Shown here: in pieces, positions 33,986 through 43,004 of the stretch
Numbering within the stretch: the first letter of the stretch is position 1
Layout: the number at the start of each line of letters is the position of its first letter
Translations under genes and position numbers: made by a program
The notes under the pieces: generated by a model
What the model was told of the DNA's origin: nothing
Seen by the model: the letters and a program-made list of their open reading frames with translations, nothing else
The model's database searches: none
Source: Weissella confusa
GTDB lineage: Bacteria; Bacillota; Bacilli; Lactobacillales; Lactobacillaceae
Length of the DNA stretch: 64,000 bases
NCBI GenBank assembly: GCA_001436895.1
Contig: JQAY01000002.1
Coordinates: 17,449 to 81,448 of the forward strand
Reading direction: 5' to 3'

Positions 33986-36580
33986 TCACTTCACCTCTTT
34001 GCCGTTTGAATTATATTTTTGTGTTGTTGTGTTGTCACCAACAGTTACTCTGCGTTGCTTCAAGTTACCGTTTGGATAGAATTCTTCGACAGAATATAAA
34101 TTACCCTTGTCATCGAAGTTACGTACATTGTGCATTTGTCCATTTGAATCGGGATAATAATCCGCTAGCACACGACGAATACCATTTTTATCCAATGTCG
34201 CAGATTGCATCAGTTCACCTTGAGGACCATAAACTGCATACACATCCAGGTCGTTATCCTTCACGCGTTTTGCCTGTCCACCAGAAACCTTTCGCAACCC
34301 CAATTGTTCCAACTTATCAACAGTTACATTACTCGTTGCATGAACAGATTCTTCTGTCTTATTCGTATCGGTTTGTGCAACACGCATCAGTTTTTGTGTA
34401 ATCACTTGAATATCCGCGGTTGCATCTACCAATCGTTGATCAATCACATCTATTCGCTTCTGTAACTTTTCATTAGTCTGCTTTGATAACTTCTGCATTT
34501 GCTCGATATCTTCTAGCTTATCGGCATTTCCATATGCAAAATCATTGAAGCCATTTGCCATAATTTCAATCGAATCATTCAAGCGCGTTTCAAGACGGTG
34601 CAAGTTTCGAACGCCACGGTAAACGTCCGTTTGAATCATCTCACTAAATTCTGCCAAATCTGATAGATCTTCAATTTCCTCAGTATGATTATTTTTAACC
34701 TCTGCCAAGATTTCCTTATTCGACTCAAGCATCGCCTTGTCGCTCATCTCAATGAGTTGCTGAATGTCATTAACTTGTTTATCGATAGCAAGTTCTAGAC
34801 CAGAAATCGCAAGCTGGGCTGCTTTAATTTCATCGGTTGCAGATCCTGAACCTTGTTCAACTGCAGACGTCAGTTGTTCACTTTGCTGGTCAATCTTAGT
34901 ATTTAGGGCTTGTTCAATATTTTGACTACCAGCTACCATCTTGTCCGACAGTTCATTCAATGCATCAAGCTGCAAAATTTGAGCATTTTCTATCGAATCC
35001 TTCATAGCGTCCGTACTATCTAACATACCATCTAATACATTTGTCTTCAAAGCACTTACCGCCTGCTCAACCTTTCGATAATCAGACGTCATCTTATTTG
35101 ACAATCCATCGATTGACTCTAGTTGCGCATTTCGCGCATTTTCCAAAGACTTCTTCAGGGTATCTGTATTGTCCGATACACCTTCTAACACATTTGTCTT
35201 TAAGTCGCTTAATAACATCGCATTTTCACGATTGTTATCTGCAACGTTTTCCCTAAATGCTTCGATTGACTTATTGGCTTCTTGAGTTTTTTCACCAACT
35301 GAACTAACTTCAGCAAGCACATCATCAAACCTAGTCTTTGCCAACTCATTCCACGCTGCGAACGTTTTTTCGTTTGTCAGTACTTGATCATTTACATTCT
35401 TAACATCACCAGTAATCAATCCCAAGTGAGACATAACACTTTCATGGTTCTGATTAGTTGTCGCACCAAGTGCATCAGCCACGCCTTGCAAATCCGCATT
35501 GAATTGGTCGGCTTGTCCCTCCAAATTGACTTGCATTTGTTGCTTAACCGAATCGATGCTTTGACGTGTCTCGTTGAACTCACTCTTTTGCGTCTCATCA
35601 TGTGCTTTCATCACAGCCTGCATGCCGTTCTCAAAACCACTCACCGATTCACTCAAACTATCAATGCGGTTCAATTGAGCCGTATTATTCTCACTCGCCT
35701 TAGTTTGTCCCTCCAAAATCAGTGCTTTGATTCCATCATCGTTAGAAATCAAGCTATCATTTTGATTGGTCATTTGTTCAGCAAGACTCGCATTGGCCTT
35801 CCAAAGAGCGTTACCAAGATTTTCATTAACATCATGTACGTGATTTAAAATATCTTCTTTTTGCGCAGACAAAGCGTTATTAATCTTGTCCTGACTATCA
35901 CGCAACTTGTTGAGTACATTTTGAACCTTTGCATCTACGTTCTTTTGAATATCGCTCATACCACGCTCAAGCTCATCAGCGCGTTCAGCTTGCTTGTCCA
36001 TTTGCTCTCTAAATCGTTTTTCAGCCTTCTCAGCATTTCCATCAATTTGATTGCTTAATTGATCAGTAACAGCTTCTAGCTTGGTGAACTCTTTGTGATT
36101 TTCCGAATTCAAGGTCTCAATCATTTTTACCGACTGATTTAAACGTTCATCGACATACTTCCTTAAGTTCGTAATCTCAGAATTAAGCTCTTTAGTTGTC
36201 ACCTTGTTTTGTTCTGTCAGTGTCGAAAAATTCGTCTGAACCTCCTGAGTTACATTCTTATCAACCTGCGATATTTTCTCATCAACTTCGCTGGATAGAT
36301 TAACGATTTTTTCAGCCGTTGCTTGAGTATCAGCTTCTTGTTTTTCTTGAATACTGTCTTGCGTCGCCATTAACTCGCTAAACTTAGCATCCCAGCTTGC
36401 TTTGAATTCTGTAACAACAACGTATGTCACAGCCATCAGCAAAATAACACCTAGTGCAGATGAAGCAGCCGTTATAATCAGTTGTTGCCCATAGTCAAAA
36501 GCTGTATTTAAAATTGCGAGCGCAATCAACACTACTGAAACCACAAATAATGGTTTTTTATAATCCGAAATAGCCTTCAT
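33986..36580 (-). CDS. Membrane-anchored long coiled-coil protein with YwqK-like C-terminal repeats
   Basis: 864 residues. Two transmembrane helices (about 11-27 and 33-56) with a very short loop, then about 680 residues of coiled coil on one side of the membrane, presumably cytoplasmic. A tandem duplication of about 51 residues is visible: 459-509 (KTNVLEGVSDNTD...) and 510-560 (KTNVLDGMLDSTD...). The C-terminus (about 775-860) has short beta-like repeats (DDKGNLYSVEEFYPNGNLKQ) like the YwqK/MORN-type repeats. First gene of the island operon. The overall shape recalls sensor or tail proteins such as ZorA, but without the MotA helices. Function unknown. Confidence 0.7.
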   Translation of the reverse strand: MKAISDYKKPLFVVSVVLIALAILNTAFDYGQQLIITAASSALGVILLMAVTYVVVTEFKASWDAKFSELMATQDSIQEKQEADTQATAEKIVNLSSEVDEKISQVDKNVTQEVQTNFSTLTEQNKVTTKELNSEITNLRKYVDERLNQSVKMIETLNSENHKEFTKLEAVTDQLSNQIDGNAEKAEKRFREQMDKQAERADELERGMSDIQKNVDAKVQNVLNKLRDSQDKINNALSAQKEDILNHVHDVNENLGNALWKANASLAEQMTNQNDSLISNDDGIKALILEGQTKASENNTAQLNRIDSLSESVSGFENGMQAVMKAHDETQKSEFNETRQSIDSVKQQMQVNLEGQADQFNADLQGVADALGATTNQNHESVMSHLGLITGDVKNVNDQVLTNEKTFAAWNELAKTRFDDVLAEVSSVGEKTQEANKSIEAFRENVADNNRENAMLLSDLKTNVLEGVSDNTDTLKKSLENARNAQLESIDGLSNKMTSDYRKVEQAVSALKTNVLDGMLDSTDAMKDSIENAQILQLDALNELSDKMVAGSQNIEQALNTKIDQQSEQLTSAVEQGSGSATDEIKAAQLAISGLELAIDKQVNDIQQLIEMSDKAMLESNKEILAEVKNNHTEEIEDLSDLAEFSEMIQTDVYRGVRNLHRLETRLNDSIEIMANGFNDFAYGNADKLEDIEQMQKLSKQTNEKLQKRIDVIDQRLVDATADIQVITQKLMRVAQTDTNKTEESVHATSNVTVDKLEQLGLRKVSGGQAKRVKDNDLDVYAVYGPQGELMQSATLDKNGIRRVLADYYPDSNGQMHNVRNFDDKGNLYSVEEFYPNGNLKQRRVTVGDNTTTQKYNSNGKEVK

Positions 36581-36723
36581 ACATCAGTCCCCCAAATTGA
36601 TATAGTTGGTTTATGCTTTAGATTATAAAAAAGAACTCAATGCAATTGGTGTTTAAACCCTTGAAGACTAAGACAATTCAAAACCCAACAAGAAAAATAT
36701 CTATAAATTCCTTATTTATTCAA

Positions 36724-36756
36724 AAAAGAGCGGAAACATATCGTTTCCGCTCTTTT
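36724..36756 (-). terminator. Terminator of the DHA2 transporter gene
   Basis: Perfect 14-bp stem AAAAGAGCGGAAAC/GTTTCCGCTCTTTT abutting the stop at 36757. The rest of the 176-bp gap before the island holds only the likely island promoter region, with no clear boxes. Confidence 0.8.
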
Positions 36757-38145
36757 CTATGCGTTATTTCGTTGCTTAAATAATTGCGTTAATCCGAGTG
36801 ATAAGACGACCAAACCGGTCGCAATCCAAAAGGCTGCGTGAATACCAGCCAAATCGGCACGCGCTTGGGCCATTTTTGCTGGTGCGCCTAGTGAAACCAG
36901 ACTGTAGACGGTAATCAAAGCTGCCGTTCCAAATGAGGCAGCGACCTGACGAATCGTCGTGTACATCGCTGATCCATCAGGCACCATCTCAAGTGGCAAT
37001 GAATTAAAGGCCTCGGTTTGAATTGGCATCGTGACCATAACCAAACCAAGTTGACGGATGAATTGGCCGACCGCTGGCAACCAGATTGGTGAATCCAATT
37101 GCAACGTCGCCAAGACAATCGTTCCGATAACCACAAACACCAATCCGATTGGGGCTAGGCGCTTTACACCGAACTGATCGTACCATTTACCTGATGTTGG
37201 CGATAGGAACGCCGTAATCAAGGCACCAGGTAGCAAGACCAACCCTGAAATAAAGGCTGATTGACCACGAACGGTCTGCATGTAAAGTGGCAACATCAAG
37301 GCACCACCATACAAGGCAGCCATCAAGACAACGTTAATCAACGTTGCCATCGTGAAGTTGTGATACTTGAAGACATCAAAGTTCAACAATGGCATCTTTG
37401 AGTGGGTTTGTTGATAGACGAACAACGCCGTTACGACAATACCGATTAACAAAAATGCCCAAACGTCAGGACTTAGCCAGTTACCCGTACCGGCGTTTGA
37501 GAACCCGTATAGCAAGCTTCCCAATCCGATACTTGAGAGGACCATCCCCAAGAAGTTGAACTTCAAGAACTTTTGTTGACCGATGTTCTTCAAGAAAATA
37601 AAGGCCAAAATCAAATCAATAATGATTAGTGGTGCAATCCCTAAGAACAACCAGCGCCATGAGTGGTTAGACACCACGAATCCAGATAGCGTTGGTCCGA
37701 TGGTTGGCGCAAAGTTCAACGCCAGCCCGATGATTCCCATCGCTTGACCGCGTCGGTCAGCCGCGAACAGGTTCATCACCACCACGTTCATCAACGGTCC
37801 GAAGACACCCGCTCCGGCCGCTTGAATCATACGTCCCATAATCAAAATGGGGTATGATGGCGCGAACCCTGCAACCAAGGTTCCCACCGCAAATACAAAT
37901 ACCGCGCTTAAGTACAATGTTCGCGTCTTAAGGCGTTGAATTAAGAAGGCTGTTAGTGGCACCATCACACCATTCACCAACATGTACCCGTTCGTCATCC
38001 ATTGACCAAGGGCGGTTGAGATGTGGAAGTCTGCCATGACTTGTGGCAAGGCCGTGTTCATCAACGTTTGATTCAAGAATCCCAAAAAGACTCCCGCAAT
38101 CAAGATGATCAAAACACCTCGCTCTTTCTTGCTAATTCCGTCCAT
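36757..38145 (-). CDS. MFS multidrug transporter, DHA2 family
   Basis: 462 residues, about 14 hydrophobic helices. MFS motif A-like and antiporter motif C (GPTLSGFVV, near residue 150) mark a proton-coupled drug exporter of the EmrB/QacA (DHA2) type. The N-terminal FLGFLNQTLMNTALPQVMADF is the typical TM1-TM2 pattern of this group. Nineteen bp separate it from the HD-domain gene upstream, so they may share a transcript. No TetR or MarR regulator adjoins it. Confidence 0.88.
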   Translation of the reverse strand: MDGISKKERGVLIILIAGVFLGFLNQTLMNTALPQVMADFHISTALGQWMTNGYMLVNGVMVPLTAFLIQRLKTRTLYLSAVFVFAVGTLVAGFAPSYPILIMGRMIQAAGAGVFGPLMNVVVMNLFAADRRGQAMGIIGLALNFAPTIGPTLSGFVVSNHSWRWLFLGIAPLIIIDLILAFIFLKNIGQQKFLKFNFLGMVLSSIGLGSLLYGFSNAGTGNWLSPDVWAFLLIGIVVTALFVYQQTHSKMPLLNFDVFKYHNFTMATLINVVLMAALYGGALMLPLYMQTVRGQSAFISGLVLLPGALITAFLSPTSGKWYDQFGVKRLAPIGLVFVVIGTIVLATLQLDSPIWLPAVGQFIRQLGLVMVTMPIQTEAFNSLPLEMVPDGSAMYTTIRQVAASFGTAALITVYSLVSLGAPAKMAQARADLAGIHAAFWIATGLVVLSLGLTQLFKQRNNA

Positions 38146-38163
38146 ATAGCCTCCTTATATTTT

Positions 38164-38841
38164 TTAGTTTAGATAATCAGTTCCTGCCCACTCCGCTTCA
38201 AACTGTGCCACGAATTCATGCATAATCGCATCGCGCTTCGCACCAATTCGCTTCCCTTCGTCAGTATTGAGGTAATCCTTGAGCAAAAATAGCTTTTCAT
38301 AGAAATGGTTAATCATCGTTTCGCCCGTCGCATCACGATAATCAGCCTTCGTCTTCAAATCGCGTGGTGGCATCGTTGGGTCATACAAAATGTGGTGCTT
38401 TTGGACACCATATTGAATGACACGAGCCACGGCAATCGCCCCAATTGCTTCGAGACGATCAGCATCTTGCACGATTTGACCGGCCAATGTAAGTGGCTCT
38501 GGGTTACCGAAACGTTGCTTGCTCCATGACATGTTATCGATAATTTGGAAAATTTCAGCCTGTTTAGCCTCATCAACTCCATTATCCGTCAACATGTCCA
38601 CAACTGCTTGTTTGGCGCTTGTGACATTTTTAAATAACTTATCGTCATACGTGTCATGCAACGTCGCGGCAGCCACCGCGATAAATTCGTCCGCGGTTGG
38701 TTCAGTCGTCAAAATGTGCTTGGTCAGCGCCACAACACGATCAATGTGCGTCGTATCATGCCCTGATTCATCCCCGCCAAGCACCTTTTGCATAAAAGCA
38801 GTAATAGCAACCAATTGTTGTTCTTCTGTTTTTGTCATCAT
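38164..38841 (-). CDS. HD-domain hydrolase
   Basis: 225 residues. Metal-binding HD pattern: H in GHDTTHIDRV (about 28-37), HD in AATLHDTYDD (about 62-65) and the later D in VQDADRLEAIGA. This is the small YedJ/YpgQ-like group of cytoplasmic HD phosphohydrolases acting on nucleotides; the substrate is not fixed. GGGGAATA precedes the ATG. Sits between the M50-like gene and the DHA2 transporter in a run of close genes. Confidence 0.82.
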   Translation of the reverse strand: MMTKTEEQQLVAITAFMQKVLGGDESGHDTTHIDRVVALTKHILTTEPTADEFIAVAAATLHDTYDDKLFKNVTSAKQAVVDMLTDNGVDEAKQAEIFQIIDNMSWSKQRFGNPEPLTLAGQIVQDADRLEAIGAIAVARVIQYGVQKHHILYDPTMPPRDLKTKADYRDATGETMINHFYEKLFLLKDYLNTDEGKRIGAKRDAIMHEFVAQFEAEWAGTDYLN

Positions 38842-38857
38842 TATTCCCCAAATTTTA

Positions 38858-39577
38858 TTAGCGTCGACCGATAATCGCGGTCAACATGTACATGATAAAC
38901 GTCGCTGCCAACACGCCACCAAAGAAGTAGGCGATTGGACGACCAACGGTTTCCCAAATAATAAACGCATCGTTAATCCAGAGGCCAACACCCAAGGCAA
39001 CGATGGTCAAAAAGATAAAGTAGTACAGCGCACCACTCTTGGTATTCTGCCAATCGGCATCGCTCAAATTCAATGCCAAACTCAAGTTCAAAATGGCATA
39101 AATCCACAAAGCGACTTGCCACCATGCGGTATTCAGCCATACGCTACTGCCGTCGTGAAACCCAATTAGCAGTTGTGGCCACAATAGCTTTGTTAACCCC
39201 CAACTGGTTAAGGCAATGCCGAAAATCGGTGCCATGCCAATGAAAAAGTTACCGAGTTGTTGGTACTTATTCTTTGGATTCCAAGCATGTGACACATAAC
39301 CCATGCGATTCTCATTGCCTTCCTTAAACGGATTTTGGAGCAACTTGATTTTGTCGACGTGGTGGCCAAAGATGATTGACATCACCGCATGCGAAATTTC
39401 ATGAATCATCACGCCAAACCAGCCAAAGATAAGCGGTGCATTGAGTCCAAATGCGCGCATCAAATGTTGGTTCGTACGGGTTGTCACCACTGAAATCAAC
39501 GCACTACCAATAAGTGGCAACACGAAGAAAATGCCAATGACAAAGACCCACGTTTGCCAAATAATCGTCCAGCTCAT
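38858..39577 (-). CDS. Membrane-embedded M50-like zinc metalloprotease
   Basis: 239 residues with about six hydrophobic segments. VMIHEISHAVMS (near residue 60) is the HExxH zinc motif within a membrane helix, as in M50 site-2 proteases, and a later FFIGMAPIFGIALTS is in the position of the second conserved region. Such proteins can process membrane-bound substrates in stress signalling; a partner anti-sigma factor is not evident here. It starts 3 nt after the YbaK gene stop without an obvious ribosome site, suggesting coupled translation. Confidence 0.75.
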   Translation of the reverse strand: MSWTIIWQTWVFVIGIFFVLPLIGSALISVVTTRTNQHLMRAFGLNAPLIFGWFGVMIHEISHAVMSIIFGHHVDKIKLLQNPFKEGNENRMGYVSHAWNPKNKYQQLGNFFIGMAPIFGIALTSWGLTKLLWPQLLIGFHDGSSVWLNTAWWQVALWIYAILNLSLALNLSDADWQNTKSGALYYFIFLTIVALGVGLWINDAFIIWETVGRPIAYFFGGVLAATFIMYMLTAIIGRR

Positions 39578-39579
39578 GG

Positions 39580-40074
39580 TTAGTCAGCCGTACGAATGTC
39601 CGCAAACTTTGCGTGGACAAACTCAGCCAATTGCTCGGCATCCAAACGAATTGAACGACCCACTTCACCGGCTGACAACGTAATCGTACCGGCCTCCTTG
39701 GCACTGTTATCAAAGTAAATTGGGAACTTCTTCGTTTGCCAGATACCAACTGGGTTATTTGCACCGTGAATGTAACCGGTCGTCTTTTGCAAATCCTTCG
39801 TTGGAATCATGTTGACCTTCTTGTTGCCTGAAACAGCCGCCAACTTCTTTTCATCCAAGTGGGCATCCATTGGTACGATACCGATAACTGGCCCGGTTAC
39901 GTTTCCAATCAATGCCAACGTCTTGTAGATATCATGGTCAGTTAGGCCATAATTATCCAATTCGGCTTGATCACGGTTCATACCACCAGCAAACACAATG
40001 CTTTCATATGGAATCTTAGCCTTATCAAGAATTTGCTCGACAAGGATCTTCTTAATACGCTCTTTCTTAGCCAT
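39580..40074 (-). CDS. YbaK/EbsC-family aminoacyl-tRNA deacylase
   Basis: 164 residues from ATG at 40074 (MAKKERIKKIL), with GGAGA 5 nt upstream; the reading from 40107 is longer without support. YbaK-type proteins hydrolyse misacylated Cys-tRNA(Pro). The fold motifs are IGNVTGPVIGIVPMDAHLDEKKLA, the conserved Lys/Asn in SGNKKVNMIP, the GYIHGANNPVGI segment and the terminal GEVGRSIRLD. Cytoplasmic. First gene of the run ending with the DHA2 transporter. Confidence 0.88.
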   Translation of the reverse strand: MAKKERIKKILVEQILDKAKIPYESIVFAGGMNRDQAELDNYGLTDHDIYKTLALIGNVTGPVIGIVPMDAHLDEKKLAAVSGNKKVNMIPTKDLQKTTGYIHGANNPVGIWQTKKFPIYFDNSAKEAGTITLSAGEVGRSIRLDAEQLAEFVHAKFADIRTAD

Positions 40075-40166
40075 GATTATCTCTCCATTCTTCAGAACAC
40101 TTCTCACTAAATCTAGTACCTATTAATATACGCTTAAATGGTGTACACTGAAAGTCCGACTAACCC

Positions 40167-40255
40167 TTCATGTACTTTTGAGACGTATTTCTCGGCTTTT
40201 AGCCAGGTACATGAAGAAAGGCTCGTACGTTTTGCGACGTACGAGCCTTTTTGTT
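40167..40255 (+). ncRNA. Two-hairpin element with strong terminator between ybaK and the sugar transporter
   Basis: Hairpin 1 pairs CTTCATGTAC (about 40166-40175) with GTACATGAAG (about 40207-40216) around a 30-nt loop. Hairpin 2 is a perfect 14-bp stem AAAGGCTCGTACGT/ACGTACGAGCCTTT (40217-40230, 40237-40250) with TTTTTGTTTT on the plus strand. The T-run is better on the plus strand, yet no plus-strand gene precedes it, which suggests a small RNA starting near 40150; the only promoter-like box is a weak TACACT at 40144. Hairpin 2 may also end the minus-strand sugar transporter gene. Confidence 0.35.
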
Positions 40256-40268
40256 TTCTATTTAGTTA

Positions 40269-41615
40269 TTACTTGCGCAATTCCATTTCGATTTCTTCCA
40301 ATGACTTACCGCGCGTCTCTGGCACGAGGTAACGAACAAAGAAGATTGAGATGAAGGCAAAGACGGCGAAGACCCCGAATGGTCCACCCACGTTGTTGTG
40401 GAAGACAGCCAACAAGACCAAGAAGAATTGTGATACCAAGAAGTTTCCAATCCAGTTGGCAGCTGAACCGATTGATGATCCGATTCCACGCACTGACATT
40501 GGGAAGATTTCACCAATCAACAACCAAGCGATTGGCCCCCATGAAATGGCGAATCCGAAGATGTACGTTGCAATCAACAACATCGTTGGAATAGCGGCCG
40601 TTTCAACAGATACCGTGTAGTTCAAGACCGTCAAGATAGCCAAGGCGACCGTCATGACGATTGAACCAAACGTCAACAATGTCTTACGGTTGAAGTTATC
40701 CATAATCATGGTTGCCAAAATCGTCACCACGAAGTTAACCACACCGATTCCAACTGAAATCCAAATGGCGTTGGCTTCGTTAAAGCCGAATCCCTTGATG
40801 AACACTTGTGGCAAGAAGTAGATTACTGAGTTGATCCCCACCAATTGTTGCAAGAACATAATTCCGATCGCGACAATCACGGCTGGACGGGCGATTGTGA
40901 ACAAGTCCTTCAAACCACCCTTTGGTTGCTTATCAACTTCAGCCATGGCAGCCAATTCGGCTTCGACAGATTCACCTGACTTGGCGCGCAAATGAGTCAA
41001 AACGCGCTCTGCATTTTCCTTATCACCCTTCGCAAACAAGAAACGTGGTGATTCTGGTAGCAACAAACCGCCAATGAACAACAAGACAGCTGGAATCAAA
41101 GCTGATCCAAGCATCCAACGCCAGTCGCGAATACCCATGAAGTCATGACCCAAGAAGCCAAGGTTAGAGACGTAGGCCAACAAAATTCCGGCCGTAATCA
41201 TCAATTGGAACATTGAACCCAATGAACCACGGTGCTTAGCAGGTGCCAATTCGGCCAAGTAAGCTGGCGTCAACGCTGACGCTGACCCAACCGCCAAGCC
41301 CAATACGATACGGGCGATGGCCATCGTACCGAAGCCAGTAGCAAAGGCCGTCATCAATGAACCGGCGATAAAGAACAAAGAAGCCAAAATCAACAACTTC
41401 TTACGACCAAAGCGGTCAGCTAGCGGTCCAACCCCTAGCGCACCAGCCGCTGATCCAATCAACACGGCTGACGTAACAAATCCGGTCTCAGCAACCGTCA
41501 ACTTAAAATTGCTTTCGATAAGTGGCGAAGCACCAGAAATAATTCCTGTATCAAATCCAAAGAGCAAGCCACCCAATGCCCCAAAGAAAAAAATAAACCA
41601 AACGTTAATCTTCAT
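40269..41615 (-). CDS. Sugar:proton symporter (MFS sugar porter family), 448 residues
   Basis: Twelve hydrophobic helices with sugar-porter signatures: GGLLFGFDTGIISG in TM1, DRFGRKKLL after TM2, PESPRFLFAKG before the central loop, and PETRGKSLEEIE at the C-terminus. The family takes up pentoses or hexoses (AraE, XylE, GalP). A cre site TGAAAGCG-type at 41685-41698 lies about 70 bp upstream, so CcpA repression is likely. Pentose import would feed phosphoketolase, but the substrate cannot be read from sequence. A paralogue is encoded at 47568-48971. Confidence 0.9.
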   Translation of the reverse strand: MKINVWFIFFFGALGGLLFGFDTGIISGASPLIESNFKLTVAETGFVTSAVLIGSAAGALGVGPLADRFGRKKLLILASLFFIAGSLMTAFATGFGTMAIARIVLGLAVGSASALTPAYLAELAPAKHRGSLGSMFQLMITAGILLAYVSNLGFLGHDFMGIRDWRWMLGSALIPAVLLFIGGLLLPESPRFLFAKGDKENAERVLTHLRAKSGESVEAELAAMAEVDKQPKGGLKDLFTIARPAVIVAIGIMFLQQLVGINSVIYFLPQVFIKGFGFNEANAIWISVGIGVVNFVVTILATMIMDNFNRKTLLTFGSIVMTVALAILTVLNYTVSVETAAIPTMLLIATYIFGFAISWGPIAWLLIGEIFPMSVRGIGSSIGSAANWIGNFLVSQFFLVLLAVFHNNVGGPFGVFAVFAFISIFFVRYLVPETRGKSLEEIEMELRK

Positions 41616-41684
41616 TACGTTTTCCCCTCACAATAAGTAATTAAAATATCTCACCGGCTTAATATAACTTACTTTTCGGACACA

Positions 41685-41698
41685 TGCAAGCGCTTTCA
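41685..41698. promoter_or_regulatory. cre site upstream of the sugar symporter gene
   Basis: TGCAAGCGCTTTCA (minus strand TGAAAGCGCTTGCA) matches the CcpA consensus TGWAANCGNTNWCA except at one position. The same 14-mer with one change occurs at 49057-49070 before the paralogous transporter. Confidence 0.7.
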
Positions 41699-41741
41699 TA
41701 AGAAAACAGGATTAAATTTGTGCTTAATACGGGAAAAATAA

Positions 41742-41777
41742 AAAATGACTCGTACCTCAACGGATACGAGTCATTTT
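41742..41777 (-). terminator. Terminator of the 46-residue protein gene
   Basis: Perfect 13-bp stem AAAATGACTCGTA/TACGAGTCATTTT, T-rich on the minus strand, 10 bp after the stop. Confidence 0.75.
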
Positions 41778-41787
41778 CAAAATTCAA

Positions 41788-41928
41788 TTATTGAAACCAA
41801 TATAGAACTGTCGCGATTGCCAGCAGGACACCGGCGATCGTGATAATTGGTCGTCGAATGTCCTTACCCACAACAATCAAAGAGGTGGCGATAAATAGCC
41901 CCACCAAACTTAAGATATTTCTGATCAT
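41788..41928 (-). CDS. Small membrane protein, 46 residues
   Basis: MIRNILSLVGLFIATSLIVV, a short KDIRRP loop, then a second hydrophobic helix ending LYWFQ: a two-helix hairpin membrane protein. ATG at 41928 follows AGG by 8 nt, and a terminator follows the stop. It lies 23 bp after the helical protein gene 41952-42872 on the same strand and is probably co-transcribed. No family recognised. Confidence 0.55.
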   Translation of the reverse strand: MIRNILSLVGLFIATSLIVVGKDIRRPIITIAGVLLAIATVLYWFQ

Positions 41929-41951
41929 GGTAAAGACCTGCTTTGTCGTAA

Positions 41952-42872
41952 TTATGATTCAACGTGTAATGAACGAATGCCTCGTAGAATATTACCGTAA
42001 TCCTCACGCTCTAGCATACCACGATTTAGCTCAGTTACCGCATGTTCAAGACGCTTATCGGCGTCGGCACCGAATGACAATCCTTGTTCACGGGCCGTGT
42101 TCACACCGTTAATAACATTCATCGTAAATTGGTGCAGCACTTCGATTGGTGCTAATTCAACAACACGGTTCGTAATCGTTGGCTCAAAGTCATTCAACAT
42201 ATCCGTGATGGCCATAAACTCATCTGGACGGATGGCACCTGCCACCACGATATCCAATTGTTGGAAGAACGTGATGATTTCAGGGTCGTTTGCGAAACCG
42301 AACACTTCCGCTTCACGGTGCATTGATTGAATCAATTGGCCCAACATACGAATGTTTGAGTCACGGAATGCCGGCACAAAGCGAATGAATGACTTAATAA
42401 CCGTCTCATAATCATCAGCCGTCAATTCTTCTTCTGTGCGCTCACGCATACCACGTAGCGCCATTTCAATCACAGGGTCCTCGCTAGCAATTGCATATGA
42501 ATCAACGATGTTTTCAGCAACCTTCTTAAGCATTTCACGGTCACCTTCGAAGAAACGCAATGGGGCAAACATCAAACGAATACGGAATTCCGTCAAAAGT
42601 GACGCCAAGTCTGCTACAGTGTCACCCACCTTAATATTTTTGGCAGCTGCCAAAATACGACTGCGATCTGCTTCATATAGCTCGTTTTCACGAACATCAA
42701 TGACATCCGCTAGCGTATCCATCCGCGCCAATACAGATTCCGCAGCCTCAACAATGGCTTCGGGATGCAAAACATCACAATCCCAGCCAAACTTCTTGCT
42801 GACCGTTTCCTTAGGTTCGGCGTTGATCTTCTTCTCAAGCTCTAAATCTGTTAGTTCTCCAAGTCCTTGCAT
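41952..42872 (-). CDS. Hypothetical cytoplasmic helical protein, 306 residues
   Basis: Acidic and apparently all-helical, without membrane segments or a recognisable catalytic motif. Starts MQGLGELTDLELEKKIN from ATG at 42872 with GAGG 8 nt before it; a GTG three codons earlier overlaps that ribosome site. Segments such as SFIRFVPAFRDSNIRMLGQLI and FMAITDMLNDFEPTITNRVVEL suggest a helical repeat scaffold. I do not recognise the family. Co-oriented with the 46-residue membrane protein and preceded by the GNAT fusion gene's terminator. Confidence 0.65.
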   Translation of the reverse strand: MQGLGELTDLELEKKINAEPKETVSKKFGWDCDVLHPEAIVEAAESVLARMDTLADVIDVRENELYEADRSRILAAAKNIKVGDTVADLASLLTEFRIRLMFAPLRFFEGDREMLKKVAENIVDSYAIASEDPVIEMALRGMRERTEEELTADDYETVIKSFIRFVPAFRDSNIRMLGQLIQSMHREAEVFGFANDPEIITFFQQLDIVVAGAIRPDEFMAITDMLNDFEPTITNRVVELAPIEVLHQFTMNVINGVNTAREQGLSFGADADKRLEHAVTELNRGMLEREDYGNILRGIRSLHVES

Positions 42873-42964
42873 AATTTTCACCTCAATTATTTGGTATCTC
42901 TACCCACTACTTCTATTAAGACTATCGTACCTAATAAATGTTGGGTAATTGATATGAAAATACG

Positions 42965-42998
42965 AAAAACGCTGGCCTTTTTCGTAAAAGACCAGCGT
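42965..42998 (-). terminator. Terminator of the GNAT fusion gene
   Basis: Stem ACGCTGGTC/GGCCAGCGT with one G.U, followed by TTTTT on the minus strand. Confidence 0.75.
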
Positions 42999-43004
42999 AA
43001 ATTT

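Noticed and set aside
40138..40332. 64-residue plus-strand ORF
   Set aside because: No ribosome site and it runs into the end of the sugar symporter gene; the hairpins explain this sequence better.
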